Shown piece after piece: positions 48,306 through 58,794 of a DNA stretch of 64,000 bases (positions are counted from its first letter, which is position 1; every line of letters starts with the position of its first letter). A program made the position numbers and the translations under genes. This DNA comes from Pleurocapsa minor GSE-CHR-MK 17-07R. Its GTDB lineage: Bacteria > Chloroflexota > Anaerolineae > Aggregatilineales > Phototrophicaceae. Under the pieces are notes generated by a model. That model saw only the letters and a program-made list of their open reading frames with translations, was not told the DNA's origin and did no database searches. The stretch spans positions 124,001-188,000 of the forward strand of contig JAHHHY010000009.1 of assembly GCA_019359125.1 (NCBI GenBank), in the 5' to 3' direction.

Positions 48306-49274
48306 TCAGCGCGAGAGGAAGCGCGCCATCTCGAAATAGCTCTCGCTGATCGGGCGGAGCTGGCTGACGGCTTCTTCCAGCGGAATCAGGTCCATCTTGC
48401 GCCCGTTCAGGCCGACCATCTTGCCGCTTTCGCCTTCCAGCAGCACCTGCACGGCTTTGACGCCCATGCGCGTGGCCAGCAGGCGGTCGAAGGCGGTTGG
48501 GCTGCCGCCGCGCTGAATATGACCGAGGATGGTCACGCGCACTTCAAAGCCGACATTCGTCTGCTTGTCCAGAAATTCCTGCAATTCGGTCGCCTTATAG
48601 GGTGCGCCCTCGGCCAGCACGGCGATAGCGTGCGACTTGCCGCGCACGTAGGCGTCTTCCAGTGCCTGGGCGATTTCCTGCATGGTGAACGGCTTCTCTG
48701 GCGTGACCACGATTTCCGCGCCGCCCAGGATGCTGGCCATCAGCGCCAGATAGCCGCAGTTGCGCCCCATGACCTCGATGACGAAGGCGCGCTGATGCGA
48801 CGAGGCCGTATCGCGCAGGCGGTCGAGCGAGTCGAGGATGATATTGAGCGCGCTGTCCACGCCAATGGCCATGTCAGTGCCGAAGATATCGTTGTCGATG
48901 CTGCCGGGGATGCCGATGACCTTGATGCCCATTTTATGCAGGGCCAGCGCGCCGGTCAGGCTGCCGTTGCCACCGATCACAATCAGGCCTTCGATCTGAT
49001 GCTCGTTCAGGCGGCGCAGGCCTTTTTTCTGGCCGGCCGGCGTCTTGAATTCTTCGTTGCGCGCAGTTTGCAGGATGGTGCCGCCGCGCTGCAGGATGCC
49101 GCTGACCTCGACGCTGGTGAGCAGCTCAAAATCGCCCGCCATCAGACCGGCATAGGCCTGGCGTATCCCGTAGGTTTCCACGCCGTGTTCAAGGGCAGTG
49201 CGCACAACTGCGCGTATGGCCGCATTCATGCCGGGCGAGTCGCCGCCGCTGGTCATCACCGCGATGCGTTTCAT
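48306..49274 (-). CDS. pfkA: 6-phosphofructokinase
   Basis: The 322-residue glycolytic enzyme phosphorylates fructose 6-phosphate. The ATP-site opening MTSGGDSPGMNAAIRA, catalytic GSIDNDIFGTD, MGRNCGYLAL and LGHIQRGGSPTAFDR are present. The metal/nucleotide loop reads GGNGS instead of the usual GGDGS, with Gly rather than Asp after it, so ATP is still the expected donor over pyrophosphate. PGSIDND replaces the commoner PGTIDND. Standalone gene; the repeat element lies just downstream. Confidence 0.95.
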   Translation of the reverse strand: MKRIAVMTSGGDSPGMNAAIRAVVRTALEHGVETYGIRQAYAGLMAGDFELLTSVEVSGILQRGGTILQTARNEEFKTPAGQKKGLRRLNEHQIEGLIVIGGNGSLTGALALHKMGIKVIGIPGSIDNDIFGTDMAIGVDSALNIILDSLDRLRDTASSHQRAFVIEVMGRNCGYLALMASILGGAEIVVTPEKPFTMQEIAQALEDAYVRGKSHAIAVLAEGAPYKATELQEFLDKQTNVGFEVRVTILGHIQRGGSPTAFDRLLATRMGVKAVQVLLEGESGKMVGLNGRKMDLIPLEEAVSQLRPISESYFEMARFLSR

Positions 49275-49586
49275 GTTCGTCTTTCCTGACGTTCGATTGC
49301 TTGCCGGGAGTGATTCTAGCGATAAATCGCCGGGATGCCAGTATTCACATGAGGGTTAATATTCGGCATTGGTCCATATTTTATCCCTGAATGACCGCTG
49401 CATCGGCGCAAAAGTTAACCTGGGTTGTGATCGGGCATAACGCCACACAAACATCAGGTGCACAACCCGCGTAACCACGGATTCACCTGGGCATCGTGCG
49501 ACGTGTGACCGCTATTGTAGATATTCGCCCCCAAATCCCCGACAATGACCTGTATCGTCTACCTACACACAAAGGTGTTGTGCTTT
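49275..49586. promoter_or_regulatory. 312-bp divergent region between pfkA and the iron importer
   Basis: Both flanking genes start here. GGGTTGTG near 49422 and CACAACCC near 49461 form separated inverted 8-bp arms. No Fur-type or DtxR-type box was recognised, although the downstream operon handles iron. No gene is supported. Confidence 0.35.
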
Positions 49587-50618
49587 ATGCGTAAGTTATT
49601 CCTGGCAGCTTCCGCGGCGCTTGGCGTCGTGCTTCTCAGTGGTGCGGCCGTCATGGCGCAGGATACGCCACAGGTGGTCAACGTCTATTCGTCGCGTCAC
49701 TATGGCGCGATGGAAGATGCGTTTGTGCGCTTCACGGAAGAAACCGGCATCGAAGTGCGTCTGTCGTCTGGATCTGCCCAGTCGATTTTGGAGCGCCTGC
49801 GCGCTGAAGGCTCGCAGACGGTGGCCGATGTGTACTTCACCATCGACGCCGGTGGCCTAGACCTGGCCGCTAGCGAGGGCCTGCTCCAGCCGATTGAAAG
49901 CGAGATTCTGACGGAAGCGATTCCGGCTGACCTGCGCGACCCGGACAACCTGTGGTTCGCTGTCAGCCAGCGTATGCGCACCATCATGTATAATCCCGAA
50001 ACGGTCGATCCGTCGGAGCTGAGCACGTACGCCGCGCTGGCCGATGAAGAATGGGCTGGCCGCCTGTGCCTGCGCCCCGGCACGCACATCTACACGATTT
50101 CGCTGATCGGCAGCCTGATCGCCAACCTGGGCGCTGAAGAAGCCGAGCGCGTCGTGGCCGGCTGGGTGGCGAATCAGCCGCAGTATATCGACAGCGACAC
50201 GCGCATTCTGGAGACGATTGCCGCGGGTGGCTGCGATGTCGGCCTGACCAATCACTATTATCTGGCCCGCCTGCTGGACACCGATCCGGAATTCCCGGTG
50301 CGCGCCTTCTGGGCCAACCAGGGTGAAGGCGAAACCGGCGTGTTCCGCAATGTTGGCGGCGTGGGCCTGACGGCTGCTGCAATCAACCGCGACAATGCTA
50401 TCCGCCTGATTGAATGGATGGCGACCGATGGCCAGGCCGCCGACCTGACGGGCGTGCCCGGTGGAAACTACGAGTTCCCCACGGCGGTGGATGCCCCGGT
50501 GAACGAAATTATCGCCGGCTTTGGCGAATTCACCATCGACCCGCTGCCGCTGACCGAATATGGTGAGCTGCAGATTCAGGCGGTTGAGCTGATCGAGCGC
50601 GTGGGCTACGGCTCGTAA
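49587..50618 (+). CDS. ferric-iron ABC transporter substrate-binding protein
   Basis: The 343-residue product has a signal peptide (about residues 1-25, cleavage after VMA) and belongs to the FbpA/FutA family. The mature part opens VVNVYSSRHYGAMEDAF, and the paired tyrosines of the iron site occur in LTNHYYLARLL, with a further Tyr in the N-terminal lobe (SSRHY). The start follows AAGGTG. It lies 159 bp upstream of the permease gene and delivers Fe3+ to it. Confidence 0.92.
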   Translation: MRKLFLAASAALGVVLLSGAAVMAQDTPQVVNVYSSRHYGAMEDAFVRFTEETGIEVRLSSGSAQSILERLRAEGSQTVADVYFTIDAGGLDLAASEGLLQPIESEILTEAIPADLRDPDNLWFAVSQRMRTIMYNPETVDPSELSTYAALADEEWAGRLCLRPGTHIYTISLIGSLIANLGAEEAERVVAGWVANQPQYIDSDTRILETIAAGGCDVGLTNHYYLARLLDTDPEFPVRAFWANQGEGETGVFRNVGGVGLTAAAINRDNAIRLIEWMATDGQAADLTGVPGGNYEFPTAVDAPVNEIIAGFGEFTIDPLPLTEYGELQIQAVELIERVGYGS

Positions 50619-50644
50619 GCTCTCGCTTTCTAAAATGAAAACAT

Positions 50645-50675
50645 ACAGGGCACATGAGATTCTCGTGTGTCCTGT
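50645..50675 (+). promoter_or_regulatory. hairpin in the binding-protein/permease spacer
   Basis: ACAGGGCACATGAGA and TCTCGTGTGTCCTGT pair with a few G-U wobbles. A hairpin just after the binding-protein gene is common in importer operons, where it stabilises that part of the message and lowers downstream expression. No T tract follows. Confidence 0.5.
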
Positions 50676-50777
50676 GGGCATGTCCTCTGGCCGGATGGCG
50701 TGCCCTCATGTATCGTAAACGGCCAGACTGTATTGTCCTGTGAGGGTCCTCTGGCACTTCCGAATATCCGCACCATC

Positions 50778-52409
50778 ATGAGCGAGTCCAGCCCCGTGTC
50801 GCGTCAGCGCGTACGGGGTGTTCCCGTTATTCTGCTGCTGGTCGCGTTCATCATCGCGCTGCCGCTGTTCGTGCTGCTGGCCGAGCTGCTCACGCCGCAG
50901 GTCGATTTCTGGCAGCAGATCATCAGCACCACGCTGCCGCGCATGATCGGCAATACGCTGCTGCTGATGGGCGGCGTGGCGGCGCTGGCAGGCACGCTGG
51001 GCATTGGCCTGGCGTGGCTGGTCACGATGTATGCCTTCCCGCTGCGGCGCATATTCGAGCGCGCGCTGCTGCTGCCGCTGGCGATTCCGTCGTTTGTGAT
51101 GGGCTTCGTGTTCATGGCCACGTTTGACTTCGCCGGGCCGGTGCAGACCTTCTGGCGCGAGACGTTTGGCCGGGGGGCGTATTTTCCTGATATCCGCAGC
51201 GGGGGCGGCGCGATCATCGTGCTCTCGCTGGTGCTGTATCCCTACGTGTACCTGCTGGCGCGGGCTGCCTTCCGCGAGCAGGGCGCGCGCACCATCGAGG
51301 CCGCCCGTGTGATGGGCGTCAGCCGCATCGGCGCCTTCTTCCGCGTCGCCCTGCCGATGGCGCGGCCGAATCTGGCGGCGGGCATCTCGCTGGCAATGAT
51401 GGAGGCGATGACCGATTTCGGCACGGTGCGCTTCTTCAATTTTCACACCCTCAGCGAGGGCATCGTGCGCACCTGGGAAGGCCGCATGGACCGCGCCGCC
51501 GCCAGCGAGCTGGCCGCGCTGCTGCTGCTGTTTGCCATCCTGGTGATTTCGCTGGAGCGCTGGCTGCGCCGCGGCGCCAGCTATTCGCAGACCGGCGGCG
51601 GCGCTGAATTTGTCATCCACCGGCATAAGCTGGCGGGCTGGAAAAAGTGGCTGGCGACCGGCATCTGTTCGGCGGTGCTGGGCGTGGCCTTCATCCTGCC
51701 GGTGACGCAGCTGGTTGGCTGGCTGTTTGCTGAAATCAATGAGACTGCGCTTGGCTCGTGGACGACGGTGTACTGGCAGTATGTGGGCAATACCGCCGGG
51801 CTGGCGGGTATCTCGGCAGTCGTCGCGGTGACGGCGGCCGTGCTGATGGTGTTTGCGGCGCGCCGCTTCACGTCGCCCTGGGCGCGGCGGCTGGTGCGCC
51901 TGAGCACGCTGGGCTATGCCATGCCGGGTGCGGTGGTGGCTGCTGGCGTGCTGCTCACGCTCTCGCCGATTGACCATGCCATCAACGATGCGCTGGGCGG
52001 CAATGTCGGCCTGATCCTGACCGGCTCGCTGGTGGGGCTGGTGTATGCCTACACGGTGCGCTTCATGAGCGTGTCGTACAGCAGCATCGAATCGAGCGCG
52101 GAGAAGATCAAGCCCAGCCTGGAGCAGGCCGCCCGGCTGATGGGCGCGTCGTCGTGGCGCATCCTGCTGCGCATCCGCCTGCCGCTGATTATCAACGGGC
52201 TGGCGGCCGGGCTGATGCTCGTGTTTGTGGATGTGATGAAAGAGCTGCCGGCCACGCTGCTGCTGCGTCCGTTTGGCATGGACACGCTGGCCATCTGGAC
52301 GTATATGCTGGCGGCTGAAAGCTTCTGGCAGGCCGCGGCCGTCCCGGCGCTGACGATCGTCGCCGTAGGATTGATTCCTGTTGCTTTACTGATGAGGTTA
52401 GGACGATGA
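50778..52409 (+). CDS. ferric-iron ABC transporter permease (FbpB-like, fused two-domain)
   Basis: The 543-residue protein has two six-helix permease halves, each with the EAA-type loop (EAARVMGVSRIGAFFRVALP and EQAARLMGASSWRILLRIRLP). It belongs to the FbpB/ThiP family and forms the channel. The ATG at 50778 begins a normal N-terminus (MSESSPVSRQRV); the longer open frame upstream is unlikely coding. Its stop overlaps the ATPase start by four bases. Confidence 0.93.
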   Translation: MSESSPVSRQRVRGVPVILLLVAFIIALPLFVLLAELLTPQVDFWQQIISTTLPRMIGNTLLLMGGVAALAGTLGIGLAWLVTMYAFPLRRIFERALLLPLAIPSFVMGFVFMATFDFAGPVQTFWRETFGRGAYFPDIRSGGGAIIVLSLVLYPYVYLLARAAFREQGARTIEAARVMGVSRIGAFFRVALPMARPNLAAGISLAMMEAMTDFGTVRFFNFHTLSEGIVRTWEGRMDRAAASELAALLLLFAILVISLERWLRRGASYSQTGGGAEFVIHRHKLAGWKKWLATGICSAVLGVAFILPVTQLVGWLFAEINETALGSWTTVYWQYVGNTAGLAGISAVVAVTAAVLMVFAARRFTSPWARRLVRLSTLGYAMPGAVVAAGVLLTLSPIDHAINDALGGNVGLILTGSLVGLVYAYTVRFMSVSYSSIESSAEKIKPSLEQAARLMGASSWRILLRIRLPLIINGLAAGLMLVFVDVMKELPATLLLRPFGMDTLAIWTYMLAAESFWQAAAVPALTIVAVGLIPVALLMRLGR

Positions 52410-53455
52410 CGCAAGCCCCCGCCGTAGAACTGCGCGGCGTGACCAAGTCTTTTGGCGAAAATACGGCCGCTGTCCGCGAGATTTCGCTGACGCTGAACGC
52501 CGGGGAAATTCTGGTGCTGCTGGGTGCCAGCGGCTGTGGCAAATCGACCACGCTGCGCCTGATCGCCGGGCTGGAGACGCCAGACAGCGGCGAAATCTGG
52601 CTGGATGGACACATGGTCGCCGGGAAGAATACCTGGCTGCCCCCCGAAAAGCGCAAGGTCGGCATGGTGTTTCAGGACTACGCGCTGTTTCCGCACCTGA
52701 CCGCGGCGCAGAACATCGCCTTTCCGCTGCACGGCCTGCCGCGCGACGAGCGCCGCGCCCGTGTGACAGACCTGCTGGAGCGTACCGGCCTGGGCAGGCT
52801 GGCTGAGCGTTTCCCGCATCAGCTTTCCGGCGGCGAACAGCAGCGCGTGGCGGTGGCCCGGGCGCTGGCCTCGCAGCCGACGGTGCTGCTGCTGGACGAG
52901 CCGTTCAGCAATCTGGACGCGGTGCTGCGCCGCGAACTGCGCGACGACATCACGCGCACGCTGCGTTCGGCCGGGGCCGCGTCGATGATCGTCACGCATG
53001 ACCGCGAGGAAGCCCTGGTGCTGGCCGACCGCGTCGCCATCATCGAGCGCGGGCAGATCATGCAGGTCGATACCCCGCGCGCGATTTACCAGCAGCCGAC
53101 CAGCAAAGATGTCGCGCTGTTCATGGGTGAGGCCAATTTCATCCCGGCGACTGCCTCCGGCCGCGATGCCGAAACGCCGCTGGGCCGGGTGCCGCTGTAT
53201 CAGCCGATGCAGGGCAGCGTCTCGGTGATGGTGCGCCCGGAAATGCTGTATATTTTCCCTGCCAGCGCAGGTTCCGGCCACGGACATGACGGCATCGTCA
53301 GCGATATCCAGTATTTTGGCCACGACCAGATTGTGCATATCAATCTGGCCAATGGCATCCACCTGAATGCGCGCACCTGGCCGCGTGCCGACCTGAAGGT
53401 GAATACGCCCGTCAGTGTGCAGATTCAGGGCATGGCGACCGCCTTCAAGGCCTGA
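52406..53455 (+). CDS. ferric-iron ABC transporter ATP-binding protein (FbpC-like)
   Basis: The 349-residue ATPase has Walker A GASGCGKST, signature LSGGEQQRV, Walker B VLLLDEPFSNLD and switch His in IVTHDREEAL. The C-terminal 110 residues form the TOBE-type regulatory domain (from FMGEANFIPA). It is coupled to the permease by an ATGA overlap, completing the iron importer. Confidence 0.94.
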   Translation: MTQAPAVELRGVTKSFGENTAAVREISLTLNAGEILVLLGASGCGKSTTLRLIAGLETPDSGEIWLDGHMVAGKNTWLPPEKRKVGMVFQDYALFPHLTAAQNIAFPLHGLPRDERRARVTDLLERTGLGRLAERFPHQLSGGEQQRVAVARALASQPTVLLLDEPFSNLDAVLRRELRDDITRTLRSAGAASMIVTHDREEALVLADRVAIIERGQIMQVDTPRAIYQQPTSKDVALFMGEANFIPATASGRDAETPLGRVPLYQPMQGSVSVMVRPEMLYIFPASAGSGHGHDGIVSDIQYFGHDQIVHINLANGIHLNARTWPRADLKVNTPVSVQIQGMATAFKA

Positions 53456-53551
53456 GGGCGTACGGGCGGCATTGCCAAAGCGTAGGCTATACCTCGGCGC
53501 CCAAGCCGTTATAATGATGCCCGTCATACCGATAGATCGGCAGGGCTGCAC

Positions 53552-55018
53552 ATGCGTTTACCGGGCTGGATGTTCTTCATCGTGATCGTCTTTATGGTGC
53601 TGGCTACCGCTGTGTGCGGGGTCGGCGCGTTTAACTTTGGCTACCGCTTTGCGGTGGACCTGGGCAGCAGCGGGGTGCAGGTCGCCGGGGGCGGCTCGTC
53701 GTTTGAGGACTTCCTGAACGCGCAGCCGACGGCCACCGTCACGGCATCGCCCGCGCCGCCCACCAGCACGCCCGAACCCGGCGTCACCTTCACGCCGGAG
53801 CCGACGCTGACGCCCACCCTGTCTGGCCCCACGCCGACGATTGACCCGCTGGCCGCCTATACCTGGGATGACCCGCGCCGCCTGAATGTGCTGCTGCTGG
53901 GCATGGACCAGCGCCGCGGCGAAGAAGGCACTTTCCGCACTGACACCATTATGATCGTCAGCATCGACCCGGTCCGCCAGACGATCGGCATGCTGTCGGT
54001 CCCGCGTGACCTGTGGGTCGATATCCCCGGCTTCCTGCCCAACCGCATCAATACAGCGAATGCCCAGGGTGACGGCGGCGGTTATCCCGGCGGCGGGCCT
54101 GCGCTGGTCGCTGATACGGTCGAGCAGACGTTTGGCATCAGCATCGACCGCTACCTGCGCGTCAATTTCGACGTGTTCACCACCGTCGTCAACCTGATTG
54201 CGCCCAACGGCGTGGAAGTCTGCCCGACGGAAATCATCGACGATCCCGATTATCCCGACGCGGGCTATGGCACCATTCCTGTGCGTTTTGACGCCGGATG
54301 CCAGCGGCTGGATGCCACGCGCCTGCTGCAATATGCGCGCACCCGCGCCACCCAGGGCGGCGACTTTGACCGCGCGGCCCGCCAGCAGGAAGTCATCAAG
54401 GCGCTGCGTGATGAAGTGTTGAGCGCCGGCGGCATCTCCAATTTCATCGGCCAGGTGCCCGCATTATGGGATGAGCTGACCGGCTCGTTTGTGACCAACT
54501 TCACGCTGGACGAGCTGTTCCGCCTCGCCAGCCTGCTGACCGAAATCCCGCGCGAGAATATCACCAGCGGCGTGGTCAACAACCTGTATGTCAATCTGGC
54601 GACGACCGCCCAGGGCGACCAGGTGCTGACCCCGCGCTATGACGCGATTCGTTTCCTGATGGATCAGGTGTTTAATCCGCAGCCGGACATGACGCTGGCC
54701 GACCTGCGCCAGCGCGCCGAGGCCGAGGGTGCCTCGATTGTGGTGTATAACAACACCGACACTGTCGGGCTGGCCGGGCAAACGCGCGACTGGCTGCAGG
54801 CGCAGGGCGTGGTCATCACCAGCGTGGGCAATGTGCCGCAGATTACCAACACGACCACGGTCATCCGTGACTACAGCGGCAAGCTGTGGACAGCGCGCTA
54901 TCTGGCGGCGCTGATGGGCCTGCCTGCCGAGAGCATCCAGACGGCCACCGATGGCCTGACGAGCGAAGATATCATGATCGTCGCCGGCACGGATATGCCC
55001 TCGATTCTGGCGCGATAA
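53552..55018 (+). CDS. LytR-CpsA-Psr family protein
   Basis: The 488-residue protein has one N-terminal membrane helix (residues 6-28), a Pro/Thr linker (about 60-105) and an LCP domain with LLLGMDQR, TDTIMIVSID, SVPRDLWVDIPG and the late LLQYARTRATQGGDFDRAARQQEVI. A LytR C-terminal domain closes it (IVVYNNTDTVGLAGQTRDWL). LCP proteins transfer glycopolymers from lipid carriers to the cell wall on the outer membrane face. It starts 96 bp after the iron operon and may have its own promoter. Confidence 0.94.
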   Translation: MRLPGWMFFIVIVFMVLATAVCGVGAFNFGYRFAVDLGSSGVQVAGGGSSFEDFLNAQPTATVTASPAPPTSTPEPGVTFTPEPTLTPTLSGPTPTIDPLAAYTWDDPRRLNVLLLGMDQRRGEEGTFRTDTIMIVSIDPVRQTIGMLSVPRDLWVDIPGFLPNRINTANAQGDGGGYPGGGPALVADTVEQTFGISIDRYLRVNFDVFTTVVNLIAPNGVEVCPTEIIDDPDYPDAGYGTIPVRFDAGCQRLDATRLLQYARTRATQGGDFDRAARQQEVIKALRDEVLSAGGISNFIGQVPALWDELTGSFVTNFTLDELFRLASLLTEIPRENITSGVVNNLYVNLATTAQGDQVLTPRYDAIRFLMDQVFNPQPDMTLADLRQRAEAEGASIVVYNNTDTVGLAGQTRDWLQAQGVVITSVGNVPQITNTTTVIRDYSGKLWTARYLAALMGLPAESIQTATDGLTSEDIMIVAGTDMPSILAR

Positions 55019-55110
55019 CAGAAAACTCACCTGTTTCTTCTGTAAGGCACCGGAACCCCGGTGCCTCTGCATGCTATGCTCTCGTGTATTCCTTCTGGAG
55101 GCTAATCGTA

Positions 55111-55713
55111 ATGGCGATTGATTTTTCCCCCGTACACCGCAAAGAAACCGTGATTGGCACATACGCGCGCCAGTTCAGCGTGAACGATATGCGCGTGGCC
55201 ACCGATGACAGCATCAATACCCTGCTCGATATCGTGGGCGATGCCACCGATGCTGAAATTGTTTTTCTGCCGTTTGACCCCGACGCGAACGATCCGTATG
55301 CCAAGCCGGGTGAAGAAAAGATCGGCTGGTCGCTGGGTCATCTGGTGGCCCATGTGACTGCCACCAGCGAGGAAACCGCCGCGATTGCGTCGATCCTGGC
55401 GCGCGGCGTGCCCTACGGCAAGGAACCGCGCCTGCGCTACGAGACGCCGTGGCAGGATATCACCACCCGTGACCAGGCCGTGCAGCGCCTGGAAGAAAGC
55501 CGCCGTATGCGCCACGCGTATCTGGCCGCGTTCCCCGATGTGCCGCACCTCGAGAACGAGCGCGAGCTGCCGGAAACCCTGATACAGCACTGGGGCAATA
55601 TGAACGCACAGGGCCAGTTCCTGCTGGGTCTGGTGCATGAGACCGAGCATCACGCGCAGTTCCGCGAGGTCAAGCGGCAGGCCCGCGAGGCATCGCTGGC
55701 CGAGAAGGTCTAG
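55111..55713 (+). CDS. DinB/YfiT-like metal-dependent protein
   Basis: The 200-residue protein has the four-helix DinB fold signatures: an early helix, WSLGHLVAHVTATSEE with His residues, and the C-terminal LGLVHETEHHAQFREV with an H-x3-HH pattern for metal binding. GGAGG ten bases before the ATG at 55111 fixes the start. Members include thiol-dependent S-transferases and many of unknown role. Standalone. Confidence 0.85.
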   Translation: MAIDFSPVHRKETVIGTYARQFSVNDMRVATDDSINTLLDIVGDATDAEIVFLPFDPDANDPYAKPGEEKIGWSLGHLVAHVTATSEETAAIASILARGVPYGKEPRLRYETPWQDITTRDQAVQRLEESRRMRHAYLAAFPDVPHLENERELPETLIQHWGNMNAQGQFLLGLVHETEHHAQFREVKRQAREASLAEKV

Positions 55714-55750
55714 CCTGCCCGGCTGCTATTCCCCACATCACCCAAAATAA

Positions 55751-55799
55751 CCTCATCCCACGGCCGGTTTTGCCTGCGCAGCAGCGCCCTGGGATGAGG
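55751..55799 (+). terminator. stem-loop after the DinB-like gene
   Basis: CCTCATCCCA (55751-55760) and TGGGATGAGG (55790-55799) form a 10-bp stem with a large internal region that can pair further. Weak T tract. Probable terminator. Confidence 0.5.
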
Positions 55800-55852
55800 C
55801 TTGCGTCCCTGCCCGCAAAACCACGCCATATAGCGCATCCCATTCAACCTCA

Positions 55853-55872
55853 ACCCTGTGTACGATAAGGGT
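55853..55872. promoter_or_regulatory. candidate operator upstream of the copper ATPase
   Basis: ACCCT and AGGGT half-sites are separated by ten bases just before the coding region, similar in style to copper-sensing operators with CCC/GGG arms. Only five bases per arm match, so this is weak. Confidence 0.25.
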
Positions 55873-55910
55873 ATATGAGCGCATCTGAATTATCAGGATG
55901 TGGAGGCATG

Positions 55911-58484
55911 ATGACAGACGCAGTAAATATCCCAAATATCCCAACCAATCTTCGGATTGAACTGCCCATCACGGGCATGACCTGTGCCAGCTGCGTGCGT
56001 AACGTGGAGCGTGCGCTGACGAAGACCGAGGGCGTGCAGGAAGCATCGGTCAACCTGGCCACTGAACGCGCCAGCATCGCCTTTGACCCGGCCACGACCA
56101 CCGTGCCGCAGTTGATCGAGCGCGTGGAAAACGCGGGCTACGGCGTGGCCATTTCCACGCTGGAGCTGCCGATCACGGGCATGACGTGCGCGAGCTGCGT
56201 GCGTAACGTGGAGCGCGCGATCAGCAAACAGGCGGGCGTGCTGGATGTCACGGTCAACCTGGCCACCGAGAAGGCGACCGTTCGCCTGCTGCCGAATGCG
56301 ATTCGCCGCGCCGACGTGGTGAAGGCGGTCGAAAATGCCGGCTATGGCGTGCTCGACCTGTCTGGCGCGGAAGCCCCGGCCGACGCCGAGCGTGAGGCGC
56401 GCAAGGCTGAAATAGATCGCCAGCGCCGCCTGGTGCTGATTGGCGCAGGCTTCACGGTGCCGCTGTTTGTCCTCAGCATGGCGCGGGACCTGTACATGGC
56501 GTCATTTGCCGGCACCGATATGAGTATGCATATCATGAGCGGGGCGATGGCAGGCCCGACAGCCGCGCTGAACTGGCTGCTGTGGTCTGGCTGGCCGTTC
56601 GTGTTCTTCCTGCTGGCCACGCCGGTGCAGTTCATCGTCGGGCGGCAGTATATGGTGGGCGCGTGGAAAGCCGCCCGCAACGGCACTACAGGCATGGATA
56701 CGCTGATTGCGATTGGTTCGCTGGCCGCCTACCTGTACAGCATCGTCGTGCTGCTGGGGGTGATCTTCAACGTCGCTGAGGTGGGCGCGCATGTCTACTT
56801 CGAGACCTCGGCCGTCATCCTCACGCTGATTACGCTGGGCAAGCTGCTGGAGGCGCGTGCCAAAGGCCACACCAGCGATGCTATCCGCAAGCTGATGGGC
56901 CTGACGCCGCGCACGGCCACGCTGCTGCGCGATGGCCAGGAACAGGAAATCGCGATTGAAGACGTGATGCAGGGCGATGTCGTGCTGGTGCGCCCCGGCG
57001 AACGTATTCCGGTGGACGGCGTCGTGCTGGACGGCGCGTCGTCGGTGGACGAGTCGATGCTGACCGGCGAAAGCCTGCCCGTGAGCAAGAGCGCGGGCAG
57101 CGAAGTCATCGGCGCGACGGTCAACAAGCAGGGGCGACTGGTGGTACAGGCCGTGCGCGTGGGCGCCGAAACCGCCCTCGCCCAGATTATCCGGCTGGTG
57201 GAACAGGCGCAGGGTTCCAAGGCGCCCATCCAGCGCGTCGCTGACCAGGTGTCGGCGGTCTTCGTGCCGATTGTGCTGGGGCTGGCCGCGCTGACCTTCG
57301 TCGGCTGGCTGCTGATCGGTCAGGTGGGATTCACGGCGGCGCTGGTGAATGCGGTGGCCGTGCTGGTGATCGCCTGCCCGTGCGCGCTCGGACTGGCCAC
57401 GCCAACGGCCATCATGGTCGGCACGGGTCGTGGCGCAGAAATGGGCGTGCTGTTCAGGAACAGCGCGGCGCTGGAGAGCGCCAAACGCGTGCAGGTGGTG
57501 GCTATGGACAAGACGGGCACGATTACGCGTGGCGAGCCGTCCGTGACCGATGTGGTCGCGCTCAATACCTGGGCCGAGGCGGATTTGCTGCGGCTGGTGG
57601 GCACCGCCGAGCGCGGCAGCGAGCATCCGCTGGGCCAGGCGGTCGTCAGGGCTGCGCAGGAACGTGGCGTGTCGCTGGGCCAGCCGACCGACTTCTCGGC
57701 TGAATCTGGCCGGGGCATCCGCGCCGTAGTGGAAGGCCGCACGGTGGTCATCGGCAGCCCGCGCTATATCAGCGAACAGGGGCATGATCTCGCCACGGTG
57801 AACGCGCAGATTACATCCTTGCAGGAACGGGCGCGCACGGTCGTGCTGGCGGTGGTCGATGATACGCTGGTCGGTCTGCTGGGCATCGCGGACACGGTGA
57901 AGGAAGGGTCACGCGAGGCTGTGCAGGCGCTGCGCGCGGCTGGCCTGGAAGTGGTCATGGTGACCGGCGATAACGAACGCACGGCGCAGGCGATCGCCCG
58001 TGAAGTGGGTATCGAGCGTGTGCTGGCGGATGTGCTGCCCGCGCAAAAGGTGGACGCGGTCAAGCGTCTTCAGGGCGAGGGCAAACGTGTAGCGATGATT
58101 GGCGATGGCATCAATGACGCTCCGGCACTGGCTCAGGCCGACGTGGGCATCGCCATCGGCACCGGCACGGACATTGCTATGGAAGCGAGCGACGTCACGC
58201 TGGTCAGCGGTGACCTGCGGGCGGCGGTGCGCGCCATCCAGCTCAGCCGCGCCACCATGCGCACGATTTACCAGAACCTGTTCTGGGCGTTCATCTACAA
58301 CATCATCCTGATTCCGGTGGCGATGGCCGGCGCGCTCATCCCGATGCTGGCAGCCGGGGCAATGGCTTTCTCGTCCATCTTCGTCGTCACCAACTCGCTG
58401 CGGCTGCGGGGCACGAAAATGGAAAAGGCAGCGACTACGCCCGCTCCGGCGCTGCGATCCAACCCTTCCGGCGCTGGGGATTAG
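55911..58484 (+). CDS. copA: copper-exporting P1B-type ATPase
   Basis: The 857-residue pump has two N-terminal metal-binding HMA domains, both with GMTCASC (near residues 21 and 89). Eight membrane helices surround the actuator domain with TGES, the metal-transport motif CPC ([13 protein letters not shown]), the phosphorylation loop DKTGTIT, the SEHPLGQA His-Pro motif and GDGINDAP. All catalytic elements are intact, so Cu+ export is expected. GGAGG at 55902-55906 favours the ATG at 55908 or 55911; an earlier ATG at 55875 would add 12 residues. No CopZ chaperone or CsoR gene is adjacent. Confidence 0.95.
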   Translation: MTDAVNIPNIPTNLRIELPITGMTCASCVRNVERALTKTEGVQEASVNLATERASIAFDPATTTVPQLIERVENAGYGVAISTLELPITGMTCASCVRNVERAISKQAGVLDVTVNLATEKATVRLLPNAIRRADVVKAVENAGYGVLDLSGAEAPADAEREARKAEIDRQRRLVLIGAGFTVPLFVLSMARDLYMASFAGTDMSMHIMSGAMAGPTAALNWLLWSGWPFVFFLLATPVQFIVGRQYMVGAWKAARNGTTGMDTLIAIGSLAAYLYSIVVLLGVIFNVAEVGAHVYFETSAVILTLITLGKLLEARAKGHTSDAIRKLMGLTPRTATLLRDGQEQEIAIEDVMQGDVVLVRPGERIPVDGVVLDGASSVDESMLTGESLPVSKSAGSEVIGATVNKQGRLVVQAVRVGAETALAQIIRLVEQAQGSKAPIQRVADQVSAVFVPIVLGLAALTFVGWLLIGQVGFTAALVNAVAVLVIACPCALGLATPTAIMVGTGRGAEMGVLFRNSAALESAKRVQVVAMDKTGTITRGEPSVTDVVALNTWAEADLLRLVGTAERGSEHPLGQAVVRAAQERGVSLGQPTDFSAESGRGIRAVVEGRTVVIGSPRYISEQGHDLATVNAQITSLQERARTVVLAVVDDTLVGLLGIADTVKEGSREAVQALRAAGLEVVMVTGDNERTAQAIAREVGIERVLADVLPAQKVDAVKRLQGEGKRVAMIGDGINDAPALAQADVGIAIGTGTDIAMEASDVTLVSGDLRAAVRAIQLSRATMRTIYQNLFWAFIYNIILIPVAMAGALIPMLAAGAMAFSSIFVVTNSLRLRGTKMEKAATTPAPALRSNPSGAGD

Positions 58485-58489
58485 CCAGC

Positions 58490-58545
58490 CAGAAGACCAA
58501 ACGAGGGAGTTTGCGGAATACGCTGCTCCCTCGTTTGGTCTTCTG
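58490..58545 (+). terminator. 20-bp perfect hairpin after copA
   Basis: The 20-base arm at 58490-58509 (CAGAAGACC...AGGGAG) is exactly complementary to 58526-58545, with a 16-base loop. It lies 5 bp after the copA stop. Without a T tract it may act as a strong pause or message-end structure. The rest of 58546-58794 shows nothing recognisable. Confidence 0.65.
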
Positions 58546-58794
58546 AGGAAAGGACGAACCTGTGAGCGAAATCCCCGCTGCAATCACGAGCTGCATGAAC
58601 GATATCCTGTAGTCGAGCCACTTGGTTCCACATCTGCGATGCGGGGCCTGCCTGGGCGGAGACCCGCGCTGTACGATCGCGGCGTCGGCGGTTGTGCGAG
58701 GAATTAGGGGGATAGGGAAAGGTTAGGGATGCGTTGAAGTCAGAAAAGAACCCCATACACTGAGGTCAGGTTCAGTGCACAGGAGGGTTTGAAC

